Below, in pieces: positions 9,094-17,606 of a stretch of 47,651 nt of DNA; within the stretch, counting starts at the first letter, position 1, and every line of letters begins with the position of its first letter. The stretch comes from Chlamydiota bacterium. Its GTDB lineage: Bacteria > Chlamydiota > Chlamydiia > Chlamydiales > Parachlamydiaceae. The position numbers were made by a program, and so were the translations under genes. The notes below the pieces were generated by a model. The model worked only from the letters and a program-made list of their open reading frames with translations, was not told where the DNA came from and did not search any database. The stretch covers positions 1-47,651 of the forward strand of contig JABDFJ010000012.1 of NCBI GenBank assembly GCA_013286645.1, given 5' to 3'.

Positions 9094-9200
9094 AAATGGA
9101 CGAACTGGACGAATTGGACTACCTGGACGAGCTGGACAACTATATCCAACACCGTCCAGTTCGTCCAGGTAGTCCAGGTAGTCCAATTCGTCCATGTCCA
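9094..9200. repeat. Palindrome of TGGAC 9-mers between convergent genes
   Basis: The left arm is a 9-bp-period tandem (TGGACGAAC, TGGACGAAT, TGGACTACC, TGGACGAGC) and the right arm (about 9154-9200) is its reverse complement with one extra unit. The RNA would form a long hairpin whichever strand is read, so it may act as a bidirectional terminator between the stops at 9070 (+) and 9207 (-). The same 9-mers recur at 28497-28558 and singly near 36775. Confidence 0.75.
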
Positions 9201-9206
9201 GTACTC

Positions 9207-12200
9207 CTACCAGTGAGCTTCCACTCCACCTAGAGCGGTGTAAGTAGAAACCTTTTGCCATCGTTGTCCTGTAAGCTCGCCATAGATACTCCAGGTATCA
9301 TTGAGTGCGGTAGTGATGTTGACAGTACCATCTAAGCTGCTGCGTATACCTGAAGGACCATGGATTTTAAAGCTATCACCAAAGTCCTTGAAGCGCTCAT
9401 GCACATGGTTTTGCAAACTGGTAAAGCAGTACTGCCACGCTAAATCCAAGCTCACTACGGTACTATAGGGTTGGATTTGACTGGTGATGTGCAAACCAAG
9501 GCGGCTGCTAGCGCTGTAGACATTTTTCTTATGTACAATCAAATCTAACGAGTCTGCCCCATGTTCTTTGATATGGTTGCGATAAGCATAATCGAATTCA
9601 AGACCTACAAAAGGCTGCACTAGCAAGAATTGCCAATCTAAATCCTTACCCACTTCAGCATAGAGCGTGCCTAGATATACTTTTGGTTTGCTATGAGCGG
9701 TGCGCGAAATAGTCCCGAAATCGATCTTGCGCTTAAGCTTGTTGTCACTTTGCCCATAGATAGCATCACCCAGCAAATAGTAGCCACAAGGGCGATATAA
9801 CGCATAGGCGCCAGCGAAATAAGACGTGTTTTTGGAGCTGCCACCAATATTATAATGCACATGATCAAAGGCATACCCTCCGGCGATGCCCACGGTCCAA
9901 TTTTCATCCAATGGCGATTGAAAACCACCCACAAGCTCATATCCATCTGTATTAAAGCCTGAGACATTATGGTCGCCATGTAAAAATGTGCGGTTACTAC
10001 CTCCTTCAAACCAAAAGTCTAAACCGGGAGGCAGTGAGCCATCTAAATAGCAGCAGGCGCGTTGATCTTCATTTGGGATGGTTGAGATAATGGTGCGCAC
10101 AGGGTCATATAGACGCCTGAGAAACTGGCGGTTGCCTATTTCGGCTAGCAAGATTTGACTCGTAAATTGCTGTCCATCGATTTGCGCCAAGGCATGGCTC
10201 ACTTGATCTACGGGTAGGTTGATTAGGGTATTGAGTACTGCCGTTTCGTCGATATTGGGATTCACGATACTATCCAGCTGCCGTGCAGCTGCCATTTCAT
10301 TGCATGTCTCGGCGGCCAAAATGAGCGCTGTTTGGATGGTCAAAAAGGCGTTATCTGTGTCATAACGGATCACTGGACCAAACAGAGCATTGCCTTTGAG
10401 GTTGGGCGCATGGACCTCTTCAAAAGCTCCCGTAACCCCTTGATCGGCATGTAAAATGGTATAGGGAGTGTTTAGGTCAAATTCATTGTCTAGCGCCGAG
10501 ACGACCACATCTCCGCCATTAAGGGTGGCTGTACCGTTAACTTGGATTAAGCTGCTAGCGCCATGGCTGTCGATTTGCACTTGATAGACGGATTCAGGGT
10601 TTTGGGTGTAGTTGCCAGCGACATGCAACGTGCCAATGCTGTTGCCTGGAGCGATGGTACTATCGATGTTGACTGTCAGATCACCACCCACAGTGCCCGT
10701 GCCGGATAACGTGCCTCCTGAGACCGTCACATTGCCGCCTAAAAGGGTGTTCAAAGCAAGCGTGCCTTCATTGATGTATGTGTTGCCAGCATATGCATTG
10801 GCCTTAGTTTGCTCACCAAAGATGAGAGTGGTATAGCCTGTCTTTTGAATATTACCATTCCCCAATAATTGACCATTAAATGCGCCATCATGCGTCTGAT
10901 TGAAAACAAGCTTGTTAGGTCCAATTTCAATCAGCCCCTGCAGACTGCTTGCGTCGCCTTGCAAAGTACCACTTAACAGCAATGTCCCCCCTTGATAGGT
11001 ATTGTTGCCAGTGAAGATGATCGTGTCTTCAGAAAAGACAAATACTGCTCCTGAACCACTCATCGCATCATGATAGGTGCCACCATCCTGCTGAATAAAG
11101 ACGAGCAGCGAATCATTTTCAATGTCCCCTTGGAGACTTCGTGTTGTGCCGGCTAAAATGCCATCGACGATGGCTGTGCCACCGGTGTAGGTGCTAGTGC
11201 CTGTCAGTTCAAGAATGCCTGCGCCTTGTTTGATAAGCCCCCCTGTACCATGGATGTTGCCATGGAAAATGGTGAAGCTGCTGTTGCCTACGGTTAAGAT
11301 CCCGTCGCCTGCATCTCCCGTTCCCAAGCTTACGATTCCGGGGATGGCAGGTGTGTCACTTAGAGAAGCAATGGTGTTGGGAAAATCATTGAGATCCAAA
11401 ATCCCTTGTTGCGAGCCGCCTAAGAATACCGCCGATTCAGGGGAAAAGGCATTGGCGACTCCTGCCTGTAAGACCCCATCCAGGACGACAGTCGACCCTT
11501 TATAATCATTAGTATTGCCACCCGCAAGCGTGAATGTGCCGCTGCCTTGTTTGACGATGCCACCTGTGCCGCCTGTCAACGTGCCATAATAGGTTTGATC
11601 TTCACTATTGCCTAACGTCAGGATCGCTTCTCCTAAATTCACTACGCCAGGAGTGACGCTATCATCTTGCAAGGAGGATATGGTGTTGGCATAACTCAAG
11701 CCAGTGGAGGCATCAAATAAATTAAGAGTACCTGTTGTGCCACCTGCTTCGCCACTACCCAGAAAGACATTAGACTGAGGAGCGAAGACATTCGCTGCCC
11801 CAGCTTGTAGAGTGCCTGCTAACACTTGTGTGTCACCTGTATAGATGATCTGATTGCTGCCACTGAATGTCATTGTGCCGGTGCCCGCTAGTGTGAGTCC
11901 ACCTACGCCGTACATGGTGCCCGCATACCCCGTGTTGGTATTGCTGTTAAGGGTAAGGATGCCACTGCCTAGCAACACGTAGCCAGGTGTGAGGCTATTA
12001 TCTGCCAACGAACCAATCGCATTGTCGTAGTTGTTAAGGTCGAGGATACCAATTTTGGGGTTGCTGCCATTGCCATTGCCTAAAGTCACATTCGAATTTG
12101 GAGCAAAGACATACATATCTCCCGCACGCAAGGTGCCATTATTGACTTGCGTAGAACCGGTATAGTTGTTGTTGTGTCCAGCAAGCGTCAGGGTGCCCCC

Positions 12201-13481
12201 TCCCTCTATGGTTATTCCGCCAGCTGTACCTACGGATGAATTGATGGCGCCATAAAAGGTGGTATTTTGGTTGTTGTCAAAGTTGTAATTAAGCGTGAGG
12301 GTGCTGTTCCCCAAAAATACAGCTCCTGGTGTAGTGGAATAGTCGGATAATGAACCAATGGCATTATTGTAACTCACCCCCGGACTGGGTGATAAGCTGA
12401 GTGTGCCTGTAGTCGAGACACCATCCCCTAAGATAAAGTCAGAGTAGCCTGAAAAGATATCTACCGCCCCTGCTTGCAAGACGCTATTGTCTTGGACCAC
12501 TGTGGTACCAGTATAGACGTTCCCTTCTTGTCCTGCGATGGGCGTTAATGTGAGCGGTGCGGTTCCGGTCTTGACAACATTGCCTAAATTGTAAATGAGG
12601 CCGTTAAAAGTCCCAGCTGTCGTCTGATTGAAAGTTAAGGTGGTATTTTGGGCTAAGGCGATATAGCTATTAAGACTGGTCGCATTACCCACCACATTGC
12701 CGCTATTCACAAATAAACCAGAAGTGAAACTGTTATTACCAAGCAGCGTGGTAGTGCCACTACCGACTTTTGTGAGCGATCCACTGCCCACGCCATTGAT
12801 GATACTGCCGGCAATGGTGGTGTCTGTATTGTTCGCACCAATAGTGAGGGCACAGCCATTTAAATCGATGAGGTCGTTGCTAGAGGCAGAGCTTAGCGCC
12901 CCCAGCGTATTCGTATTGCCTGCAATGAGGCTGCTATTGAAATACAGCCCGCCCCCTCCCGATAAATTGACGTTGGCATTAGACCCTTGAGCTGCATTAT
13001 AAAAAGCTAAATAGCCACCACCAGCGGTATTATAGTGCATGTTGCCTGAGTTAGTCGCATCGGCCGATGCGCCATTTTTAATAAACAAACCAGCACTATT
13101 AAGGACCTGAAAGTTTTGAGCCGCTCCCCCAGTATTGCTGACGCCTCCTTCAATGGCAAATGGTAAACCATCTGTAATGGTGATGGTGTATGGGGTGGCA
13201 TCAGGAAAAGAGATTGTATTGACATCGAAATAATGCTGCACACTGCCAAGACTTAAATATGGGGTAAGGGGTGGCTTCGAGATAGCCGCCGTGCCAAAGG
13301 TGACTGTATCTGTAGTTGTTGGAATGGCGTTAGGGGTCCAGTTGGTGGCGGTGGTTAAATCATTCGTATTGTTGCCATTGGTCCAGGTATAAGCAGTAGC
13401 CTGTCCTTGTGTTGTTTGGGCGAGCATAGCCATGATGGCGAGCATGGCTACTTGGATGCGTTTATTTGTATTTCTCGACAT
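9207..13481 (-). CDS. Classical autotransporter adhesin (1424 aa)
   Basis: Type V secretion protein with a signal peptide (residues 1 to about 29, AMLAQTTQGQA), then an N-terminal NWTPNAIPTT cap, a long passenger built of about ten autotransporter-associated beta-strand repeats (GGLTLAGTGTMTFSG, GGIVKQGSGTFTLAGG and relatives) and the pre-barrel motif GTLSGTGTVGGDLTVN...APGNSIGTL. Residues from about 1150 to 1424 form the beta-barrel translocator and end in the C-terminal Trp expected of outer-membrane barrels. It resembles the protein at 39900-42503 in cap and barrel but has a much longer passenger. It starts 68 nt after the stop of the DUF6314 gene and may have its own promoter in that gap. 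Role in surface adhesion is inferred. Confidence 0.9.
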   Translation of the reverse strand: MSRNTNKRIQVAMLAIMAMLAQTTQGQATAYTWTNGNNTNDLTTATNWTPNAIPTTTDTVTFGTAAISKPPLTPYLSLGSVQHYFDVNTISFPDATPYTITITDGLPFAIEGGVSNTGGAAQNFQVLNSAGLFIKNGASADATNSGNMHYNTAGGGYLAFYNAAQGSNANVNLSGGGGLYFNSSLIAGNTNTLGALSSASSNDLIDLNGCALTIGANNTDTTIAGSIINGVGSGSLTKVGSGTTTLLGNNSFTSGLFVNSGNVVGNATSLNSYIALAQNTTLTFNQTTAGTFNGLIYNLGNVVKTGTAPLTLTPIAGQEGNVYTGTTVVQDNSVLQAGAVDIFSGYSDFILGDGVSTTGTLSLSPSPGVSYNNAIGSLSDYSTTPGAVFLGNSTLTLNYNFDNNQNTTFYGAINSSVGTAGGITIEGGGTLTLAGHNNNYTGSTQVNNGTLRAGDMYVFAPNSNVTLGNGNGSNPKIGILDLNNYDNAIGSLADNSLTPGYVLLGSGILTLNSNTNTGYAGTMYGVGGLTLAGTGTMTFSGSNQIIYTGDTQVLAGTLQAGAANVFAPQSNVFLGSGEAGGTTGTLNLFDASTGLSYANTISSLQDDSVTPGVVNLGEAILTLGNSEDQTYYGTLTGGTGGIVKQGSGTFTLAGGNTNDYKGSTVVLDGVLQAGVANAFSPESAVFLGGSQQGILDLNDFPNTIASLSDTPAIPGIVSLGTGDAGDGILTVGNSSFTIFHGNIHGTGGLIKQGAGILELTGTSTYTGGTAIVDGILAGTTRSLQGDIENDSLLVFIQQDGGTYHDAMSGSGAVFVFSEDTIIFTGNNTYQGGTLLLSGTLQGDASSLQGLIEIGPNKLVFNQTHDGAFNGQLLGNGNIQKTGYTTLIFGEQTKANAYAGNTYINEGTLALNTLLGGNVTVSGGTLSGTGTVGGDLTVNIDSTIAPGNSIGTLHVAGNYTQNPESVYQVQIDSHGASSLIQVNGTATLNGGDVVVSALDNEFDLNTPYTILHADQGVTGAFEEVHAPNLKGNALFGPVIRYDTDNAFLTIQTALILAAETCNEMAAARQLDSIVNPNIDETAVLNTLINLPVDQVSHALAQIDGQQFTSQILLAEIGNRQFLRRLYDPVRTIISTIPNEDQRACCYLDGSLPPGLDFWFEGGSNRTFLHGDHNVSGFNTDGYELVGGFQSPLDENWTVGIAGGYAFDHVHYNIGGSSKNTSYFAGAYALYRPCGYYLLGDAIYGQSDNKLKRKIDFGTISRTAHSKPKVYLGTLYAEVGKDLDWQFLLVQPFVGLEFDYAYRNHIKEHGADSLDLIVHKKNVYSASSRLGLHITSQIQPYSTVVSLDLAWQYCFTSLQNHVHERFKDFGDSFKIHGPSGIRSSLDGTVNITTALNDTWSIYGELTGQRWQKVSTYTALGGVEAHW

Positions 13482-13549
13482 GCGGAGTTCCCCATTTTTA
13501 TTGTAAAGAAACTATATATCATTCATTCCATTGAACTTGACAAGAAAAA

Positions 13550-14365
13550 TTAGGTGTATAAGTAATCGATCTCTTCGTTTTTCTTTGGACCGATAATGCG
13601 CCAGTTCAGCTGGATAAAATGTTTATCACAGCGCAGTTGCCCAAAGTAGGAGTCTTCCTTGCACAGATGGGCATCCAACGATTCCAGCGTATGTTCATCC
13701 ATGGGGACCAAGGCAAATAAAAAGACAGGATTTTGTATCCCAAAGCGCAAGTGTTCTAAGCGAATTGCTCCTTCGTGGGTATGTAGGGTCCATCGAAACA
13801 CATTGCTGAATGCAAATTGTTTGTTGTCTTCCGAGGTCCATGACCCTTTTTCTTGAAACAGCAGGGTATGTGCATCTACTTTCTTGACTTCCACACTGCC
13901 TTTTCCCAAGCCATTCCATCCTGTCGTTAAGTTTTGAGATTTTGACTTGGCTGAGAAGCACAAGGTTTGCACCTGACAGAGCTTTTGCCAGGCCAACATT
14001 AAGGTGTTTTGGCAGCCCACAGTTTTGGGTCCGATATTTTTACGTGTGCGGCATGTTTTGGCTGGAAATGTGGGACTATAGTAGAGCTTTTTTTGATCGG
14101 TGGGCAGGAGGGAATAGGCTTGTTTGAGAAGATTAGCTAGTTCGGCTAACAGGGGATAATGGGGATTGAATTCAAAATAGCGCGTTTTGCCTTCGTAGCG
14201 GCTAAGTAAAATGCCTCCCTTTTCTAGCTTTTGCAGTGCATGTTGGAGAGGTGTAAGGGGGGTTGCGAAGCGTTGACTGAGTTGGCCGGCGTAACATTTG
14301 CCGTTGAGCAGCAAAAAAAAGAGAATTTTGAGGGTGCTTTGGTTCGAAACTAAGGCGCTAAGCAT
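13550..14365 (-). CDS. Winged-helix regulator fused to a DUF6314-like domain
   Basis: Residues 1-90 look like an ArsR/MarR-type winged helix (STLKILFFLLLNGKCYAGQL, LQHALQKLEKGGIL, wing RYEGKTRYFEF). Residues about 130-271 match the DUF6314 pattern as I know it: GLGKGSVEV, an EKGSW strand, SNVFRW, LEHLRFGIQNPVFLFALVP, then LCKEDSY and WRIIGPKKNEEIDYLY. The C-terminal domain may sense a small hydrophobic ligand, but that is unproven. The gene is divergent from bioB, and a TCACCTA motif lies in front of both, so it is a candidate local regulator of the biotin genes. It could equally act on the autotransporter behind it. Confidence 0.75.
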   Translation of the reverse strand: MLSALVSNQSTLKILFFLLLNGKCYAGQLSQRFATPLTPLQHALQKLEKGGILLSRYEGKTRYFEFNPHYPLLAELANLLKQAYSLLPTDQKKLYYSPTFPAKTCRTRKNIGPKTVGCQNTLMLAWQKLCQVQTLCFSAKSKSQNLTTGWNGLGKGSVEVKKVDAHTLLFQEKGSWTSEDNKQFAFSNVFRWTLHTHEGAIRLEHLRFGIQNPVFLFALVPMDEHTLESLDAHLCKEDSYFGQLRCDKHFIQLNWRIIGPKKNEEIDYLYT

Positions 14366-14390
14366 AAATATCCCACTAGATTATAGTTGT

Positions 14391-14399
14391 TATCACCTA
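14391..14399. promoter_or_regulatory. TATCACCTA half-site in front of the wHTH gene
   Basis: This 9-mer lies 25 nt upstream of the ATG at 14365 and shares TCACCTA with the complete inverted repeat in front of bioB at 14741-14759. It may be a regulator half-site; this rests on sequence coincidence only. Confidence 0.3.
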
Positions 14400-14451
14400 A
14401 AGTATAGTAGTGTATTTGATCGAGGAATTCTTATCTTCAAAAAAAATGGAG

Positions 14452-14735
14452 CTACCAAACATTGTAGCTTAGGCTTTAGCCTGAGCTTGTTTTGGCGGGC
14501 TTCAGCCTGCCACGCGCAGCGAGCGGCAGCGATGCATGGCGCGCTTCGGTGTCGTGGCCTCACGAACGTTGCCCAATTACCCGAGACTTAATCGGTGGAT
14601 ACTTTTGTGCTACAATCATGAGGCCACGATACCGGGCGCGTCATGCATCGCTACCGCTCGCTGCGCGTAGCAGGCTAAAGCCCGCTAAAACGAGCTCAGG
14701 CTAAAGCCTAAGCTACAATGCTTCGCATTTGGTTT
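14452..14735. mobile_element. Large palindromic element between the regulator and bioB
   Basis: The left arm contains TTGTAGCTTAGGCTTTAGCC, the right arm its near-perfect reverse complement. Inside both arms lie GCGCAGCGAGCGG, CGATGCATG and a GTGGCCTCA tip. No coding potential was seen. A second copy with a different loop and a shortened left arm is at 47284-47515. It interrupts the regulator-bioB intergenic region and fills most of the 480 bp gap from 14366 to 14845. A MITE-like origin is likely; no transposase gene in the window could be linked to it. Confidence 0.7.
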
Positions 14736-14740
14736 CGTTT

Positions 14741-14759
14741 TCACCTAAATAATAGGTGA
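14741..14759 (+). promoter_or_regulatory. Candidate operator upstream of bioB
   Basis: A perfect 7-bp inverted repeat, TCACCTA-AATAA-TAGGTGA, lies about 87 nt before the bioB start, just before a TTTACA that could be a -35 box. It does not match the TTGTAAACC-type BirA operator. The related half-site at 14391 is in front of the divergent winged-helix gene, which is therefore the first candidate for binding here. Confidence 0.4.
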
Positions 14760-14845
14760 TAAAACTTTACATTTGGGTTTTCGTACCTTGCGAAATGGGT
14801 TGCACTTAGGCTTACTTGTTGCAAAAGCACAACAAGGAGCTATCC

Positions 14846-15844
14846 ATGCCAGAGACTGCCATCCGTCACGATTGGACGCCTGCCGAAATTCAAGCCATCT
14901 ACAACCAACCCATGTTGGAGCTGGTGTATCAAGCCGCCCGCACCCACCGTCAATATCACGATCCCCGTTACATTCAAGTGTGTTGTCTTATTTCAGTCAA
15001 AACTGGCGGCTGCCCAGAGAACTGCAAGTACTGCGCTCAATCGGCTCATAATCCCACAGACCTCCCTGCCCAACCCATGCTGTCTTTAGAAGAGGTGTTG
15101 GCGCGTGCCAAGCAGATGATTGCCAAAGGAGCCACTCGCATTTGTTTAGGTGCTGCTTGGCGCGAGGTGCGCCCAAATAAACCATTCGACAGCATTTTGC
15201 AGATGGTTGAGCAGCTTTCTGCCATGGGGGTTGAAGTCTGCTGCACTTTAGGCATGCTCGATAAACCAGCCGCCGAAAAATTAGCCTCAGCCGGGATTTA
15301 TGCTTACAACCACAATCTAGATACCTCAGCCGAATTCTACCAGCAAGTTGTGACGACCCGCACCTATGAGGAACGGTTGGCCACACTGGATGTGGTCGAA
15401 CAGGCAGGCATTAGCGTATGTTGCGGGGGAATTTTAGGACTAGGCGAGAGCGAAGCAGATCGCATTTCGCTGTTACATACTTTGGCCACGCGTCCGCATC
15501 ATCCTGAATCCGTGCCTATCAATATGTTATGGCAGATCCCTGGTACGCCCCTTGCCCAGCAGGCGAATGTGCCCTTCTGGCAGCTGCTGCGCATGATCGC
15601 CACGACGCGCTTGGTCATGCCGCGCGCCATGGTACGTCTCTCATGTGGGCGACAGCGGCTATCCGCGGTGGAGCAGGCCATGTGTTTTATGGCAGGAGCT
15701 AATTCTATCCATTCAGGTGAGCTGTTGCTGACAGTACCAACGCCTGCCTTTGATGCCGATGATGAGCTATTACAGCTGCTTGGTCTACAAAAACTCCCTC
15801 CCTATCAACAGACAACCTGTGAGACAACATGTTGTCCTCCATAG
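14846..15844 (+). CDS. bioB: Biotin synthase
   Basis: Radical-SAM enzyme inserting sulfur into dethiobiotin, the last step of biotin synthesis. The CxxxCxxC cluster motif is C56-P-E-N-C60-K-Y-C63 directly after VKTGG, and further BioB signatures such as YNHNLDTS and GLGES are present. Length 332 aa is close to the usual ~340. The start at ATG 14846 is chosen because AAGGAG lies 6 nt before it; the longer frame starting at TTG 14816 would lack this. First gene of a five-gene operon in which every junction overlaps (bioF begins 16 nt before its end). The C-terminus is Cys-rich (CETTCCPP). Confidence 0.95.
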   Translation: MPETAIRHDWTPAEIQAIYNQPMLELVYQAARTHRQYHDPRYIQVCCLISVKTGGCPENCKYCAQSAHNPTDLPAQPMLSLEEVLARAKQMIAKGATRICLGAAWREVRPNKPFDSILQMVEQLSAMGVEVCCTLGMLDKPAAEKLASAGIYAYNHNLDTSAEFYQQVVTTRTYEERLATLDVVEQAGISVCCGGILGLGESEADRISLLHTLATRPHHPESVPINMLWQIPGTPLAQQANVPFWQLLRMIATTRLVMPRAMVRLSCGRQRLSAVEQAMCFMAGANSIHSGELLLTVPTPAFDADDELLQLLGLQKLPPYQQTTCETTCCPP

Positions 15845-16989
15845 ACGCCACGATGACCCACAAATTAGCGCACCGTTCTGCCTTAGGATGTCGGCGTGCT
15901 TTATCCTGTTCCGTGGACCTCATCGACTTTGCTTCGAACGATTATTTAGGCTTAGCCCGAAATAGATGGTTGCAGCAGCAGATAATAAACGCTTGGCAGG
16001 AGCTGGCTGCACCATTGCTGGGAGCAACAGGGTCGCGCTTGCTGACTGGAAATTCAGCCCTCACGGAAGAAGTGGAAGCCACCATCGCTAGCTATCATGG
16101 CGCTGAAGCTGGGGTGATCTTTAATTCGGGGTATACGGCCAACCTAGGATTAATCTCGGCGGTTGTCGAGGCGGAGAGTGTATGCTTGTATGACGCCGAC
16201 ATTCATGCCTCTGTGCATGCTGGTTTGCGCCTGTGTGGCGCTCGGCGTTTCCCATGGCGCCATAATGATTTAAACCATTTAGAAAGTCGCCTGATAGCGC
16301 ATCGTCACTATTCCAAAATATTTGTGTTTGCCGAAACGATTTATTCCTGCGATGGATCTAAAGCCCCCATAAAAGAGTTGTGTGACTTATGTCAACGCTA
16401 TGGAGCACACCTGATCATCGATGAAGCGCATGCCACTGGCATCGTAGGTGCTTTTGGACAAGGAGGCATCGTCGAAGAGGGATGTCAAGAGGCTGTTTTT
16501 GCACGCCTCCATACCTTTAGCAAGGCCTTAGGAGTACAAGGGGCGATCGTGTTAGGCTCTAGACTGCTCAAAGACTATCTAGTCAATTTCAGTCGTCCCT
16601 TAATATATACGACTGCGCTGCCGCAACCTATTCTACTGGCTATCCGTGAGGCGTATCGATTATTACCGACGTTGATGACTGCACGCAGCGATTTACAAGA
16701 GTTGATCCATAATTTTAAGACCCACGCTGTGGCAACTGGTTTGTCAATTTTACCCTCTGAAACCCCCATCCAAGCGCTGCTCATCCCCGGTAATGCCCAT
16801 GCGCGCGCGGTGGCGCAATATATGGCCACGAACCATTTTGATGCACGTGTGCTGTTGAGTCCTACGGTCCGAAAAGGGACAGAACGGCTGCGCCTATGTT
16901 TGCACGCCTTTAATACGCATGCGGAGATGGCGGAATTATTGCGTGTGCTCACTGCGGCTTTACAAGAGAGGCGACCATGCGCAATCTAA
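15829..16989 (+). CDS. bioF: 8-amino-7-oxononanoate synthase
   Basis: PLP-dependent enzyme condensing a pimeloyl thioester with alanine. Characteristic segments are FASNDYLGLA, GSRLLTGNS, a DEAHATG aspartate motif and the PLP lysine K232 in HTFSKALGVQGA. Length 386 aa is normal for the family. ATG 15829 overlaps bioB by 16 nt; an alternative ATG at 15853 has no visible ribosome site. The gene overlaps bioD by 13 nt, implying translational coupling. Its substrate must come from a pimeloyl pathway for which no classical gene (bioC, bioH, bioW, bioI, bioZ) is present in this window. Confidence 0.94.
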   Translation: MLSSIDATMTHKLAHRSALGCRRALSCSVDLIDFASNDYLGLARNRWLQQQIINAWQELAAPLLGATGSRLLTGNSALTEEVEATIASYHGAEAGVIFNSGYTANLGLISAVVEAESVCLYDADIHASVHAGLRLCGARRFPWRHNDLNHLESRLIAHRHYSKIFVFAETIYSCDGSKAPIKELCDLCQRYGAHLIIDEAHATGIVGAFGQGGIVEEGCQEAVFARLHTFSKALGVQGAIVLGSRLLKDYLVNFSRPLIYTTALPQPILLAIREAYRLLPTLMTARSDLQELIHNFKTHAVATGLSILPSETPIQALLIPGNAHARAVAQYMATNHFDARVLLSPTVRKGTERLRLCLHAFNTHAEMAELLRVLTAALQERRPCAI

Positions 16990-17606
16990 TCGTAGCTGGC
17001 ATCGGCACAGAAGTGGGTAAAACCGTGGTTTCGGCCATTTTAACCAAAGCCTTGCAAGCAGAATATTGGAAGCCCATTCAAGCGGGGAATCTCGAGGCGA
17101 GTGATACAGCGACCGTATCTAGACTGGTGGATGATCCCACCTTGATCTGTCACCCTGAAGTCTATCGCTTGAAGCACGCGTTCTCGCCTCATCAGGCGGC
17201 AGAGCTTGAGGGACTAAACATAGCCCCCGATACTTTGTGTCTACCCCAGGGAAATAAACCATTAATCATCGAAGGGGCGGGAGGTCTGCTGGTGCCTCTG
17301 ACAGACGACCAGCTGCAACTCGATGTCTATGCCAAGTGGCCCTGCGATTGGATTTTAGTCTCTAAACATTATCTCGGTAGCATTAACCACACCTTGTTAG
17401 CACTAGAAGCCCTGCAAAGGCGCCAGCTCTCATTAGTAGGGGTGATCTTTAATGGATCTCCAAATCCAGCCACCGAACGCATCATCCGTCGCTATGCGGG
17501 CAATCAGGTAGCGTACCTGCGTTTGCAGCCCGAAAGCCTGATACATTCTCAAATCATCAAACAATATGCGGAAACATGGAAACCTTATTTAACACATCTC
17601 ATTTAG
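16977..17606 (+). CDS. bioD: Dethiobiotin synthetase
   Basis: ATP-dependent ring closure of 7,8-diaminononanoate with CO2. The P-loop is G8-I-G-T-E-V-G-K15-T16 at the N-terminus, followed by the short switch YWKPIQAG and the loop IIEGAGGLLVPL, all typical of BioD. At 209 aa it is slightly shorter than the E. coli enzyme. It overlaps bioF by 13 nt and bioA by 31 nt. Confidence 0.94.
   Translation: MRNLIVAGIGTEVGKTVVSAILTKALQAEYWKPIQAGNLEASDTATVSRLVDDPTLICHPEVYRLKHAFSPHQAAELEGLNIAPDTLCLPQGNKPLIIEGAGGLLVPLTDDQLQLDVYAKWPCDWILVSKHYLGSINHTLLALEALQRRQLSLVGVIFNGSPNPATERIIRRYAGNQVAYLRLQPESLIHSQIIKQYAETWKPYLTHLI

Noticed and set aside
9067-9261. Small open frame with LDYLDELD repeats on the minus strand
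   Set aside because: It is the chance translation of the TGGAC 9-mer palindrome and runs into the autotransporter gene.
14366-14845. BirA operator for the biotin operon
   Set aside because: No TTGTAAACC-type inverted repeat is present; the TCACCTA repeat is different in sequence and spacing.
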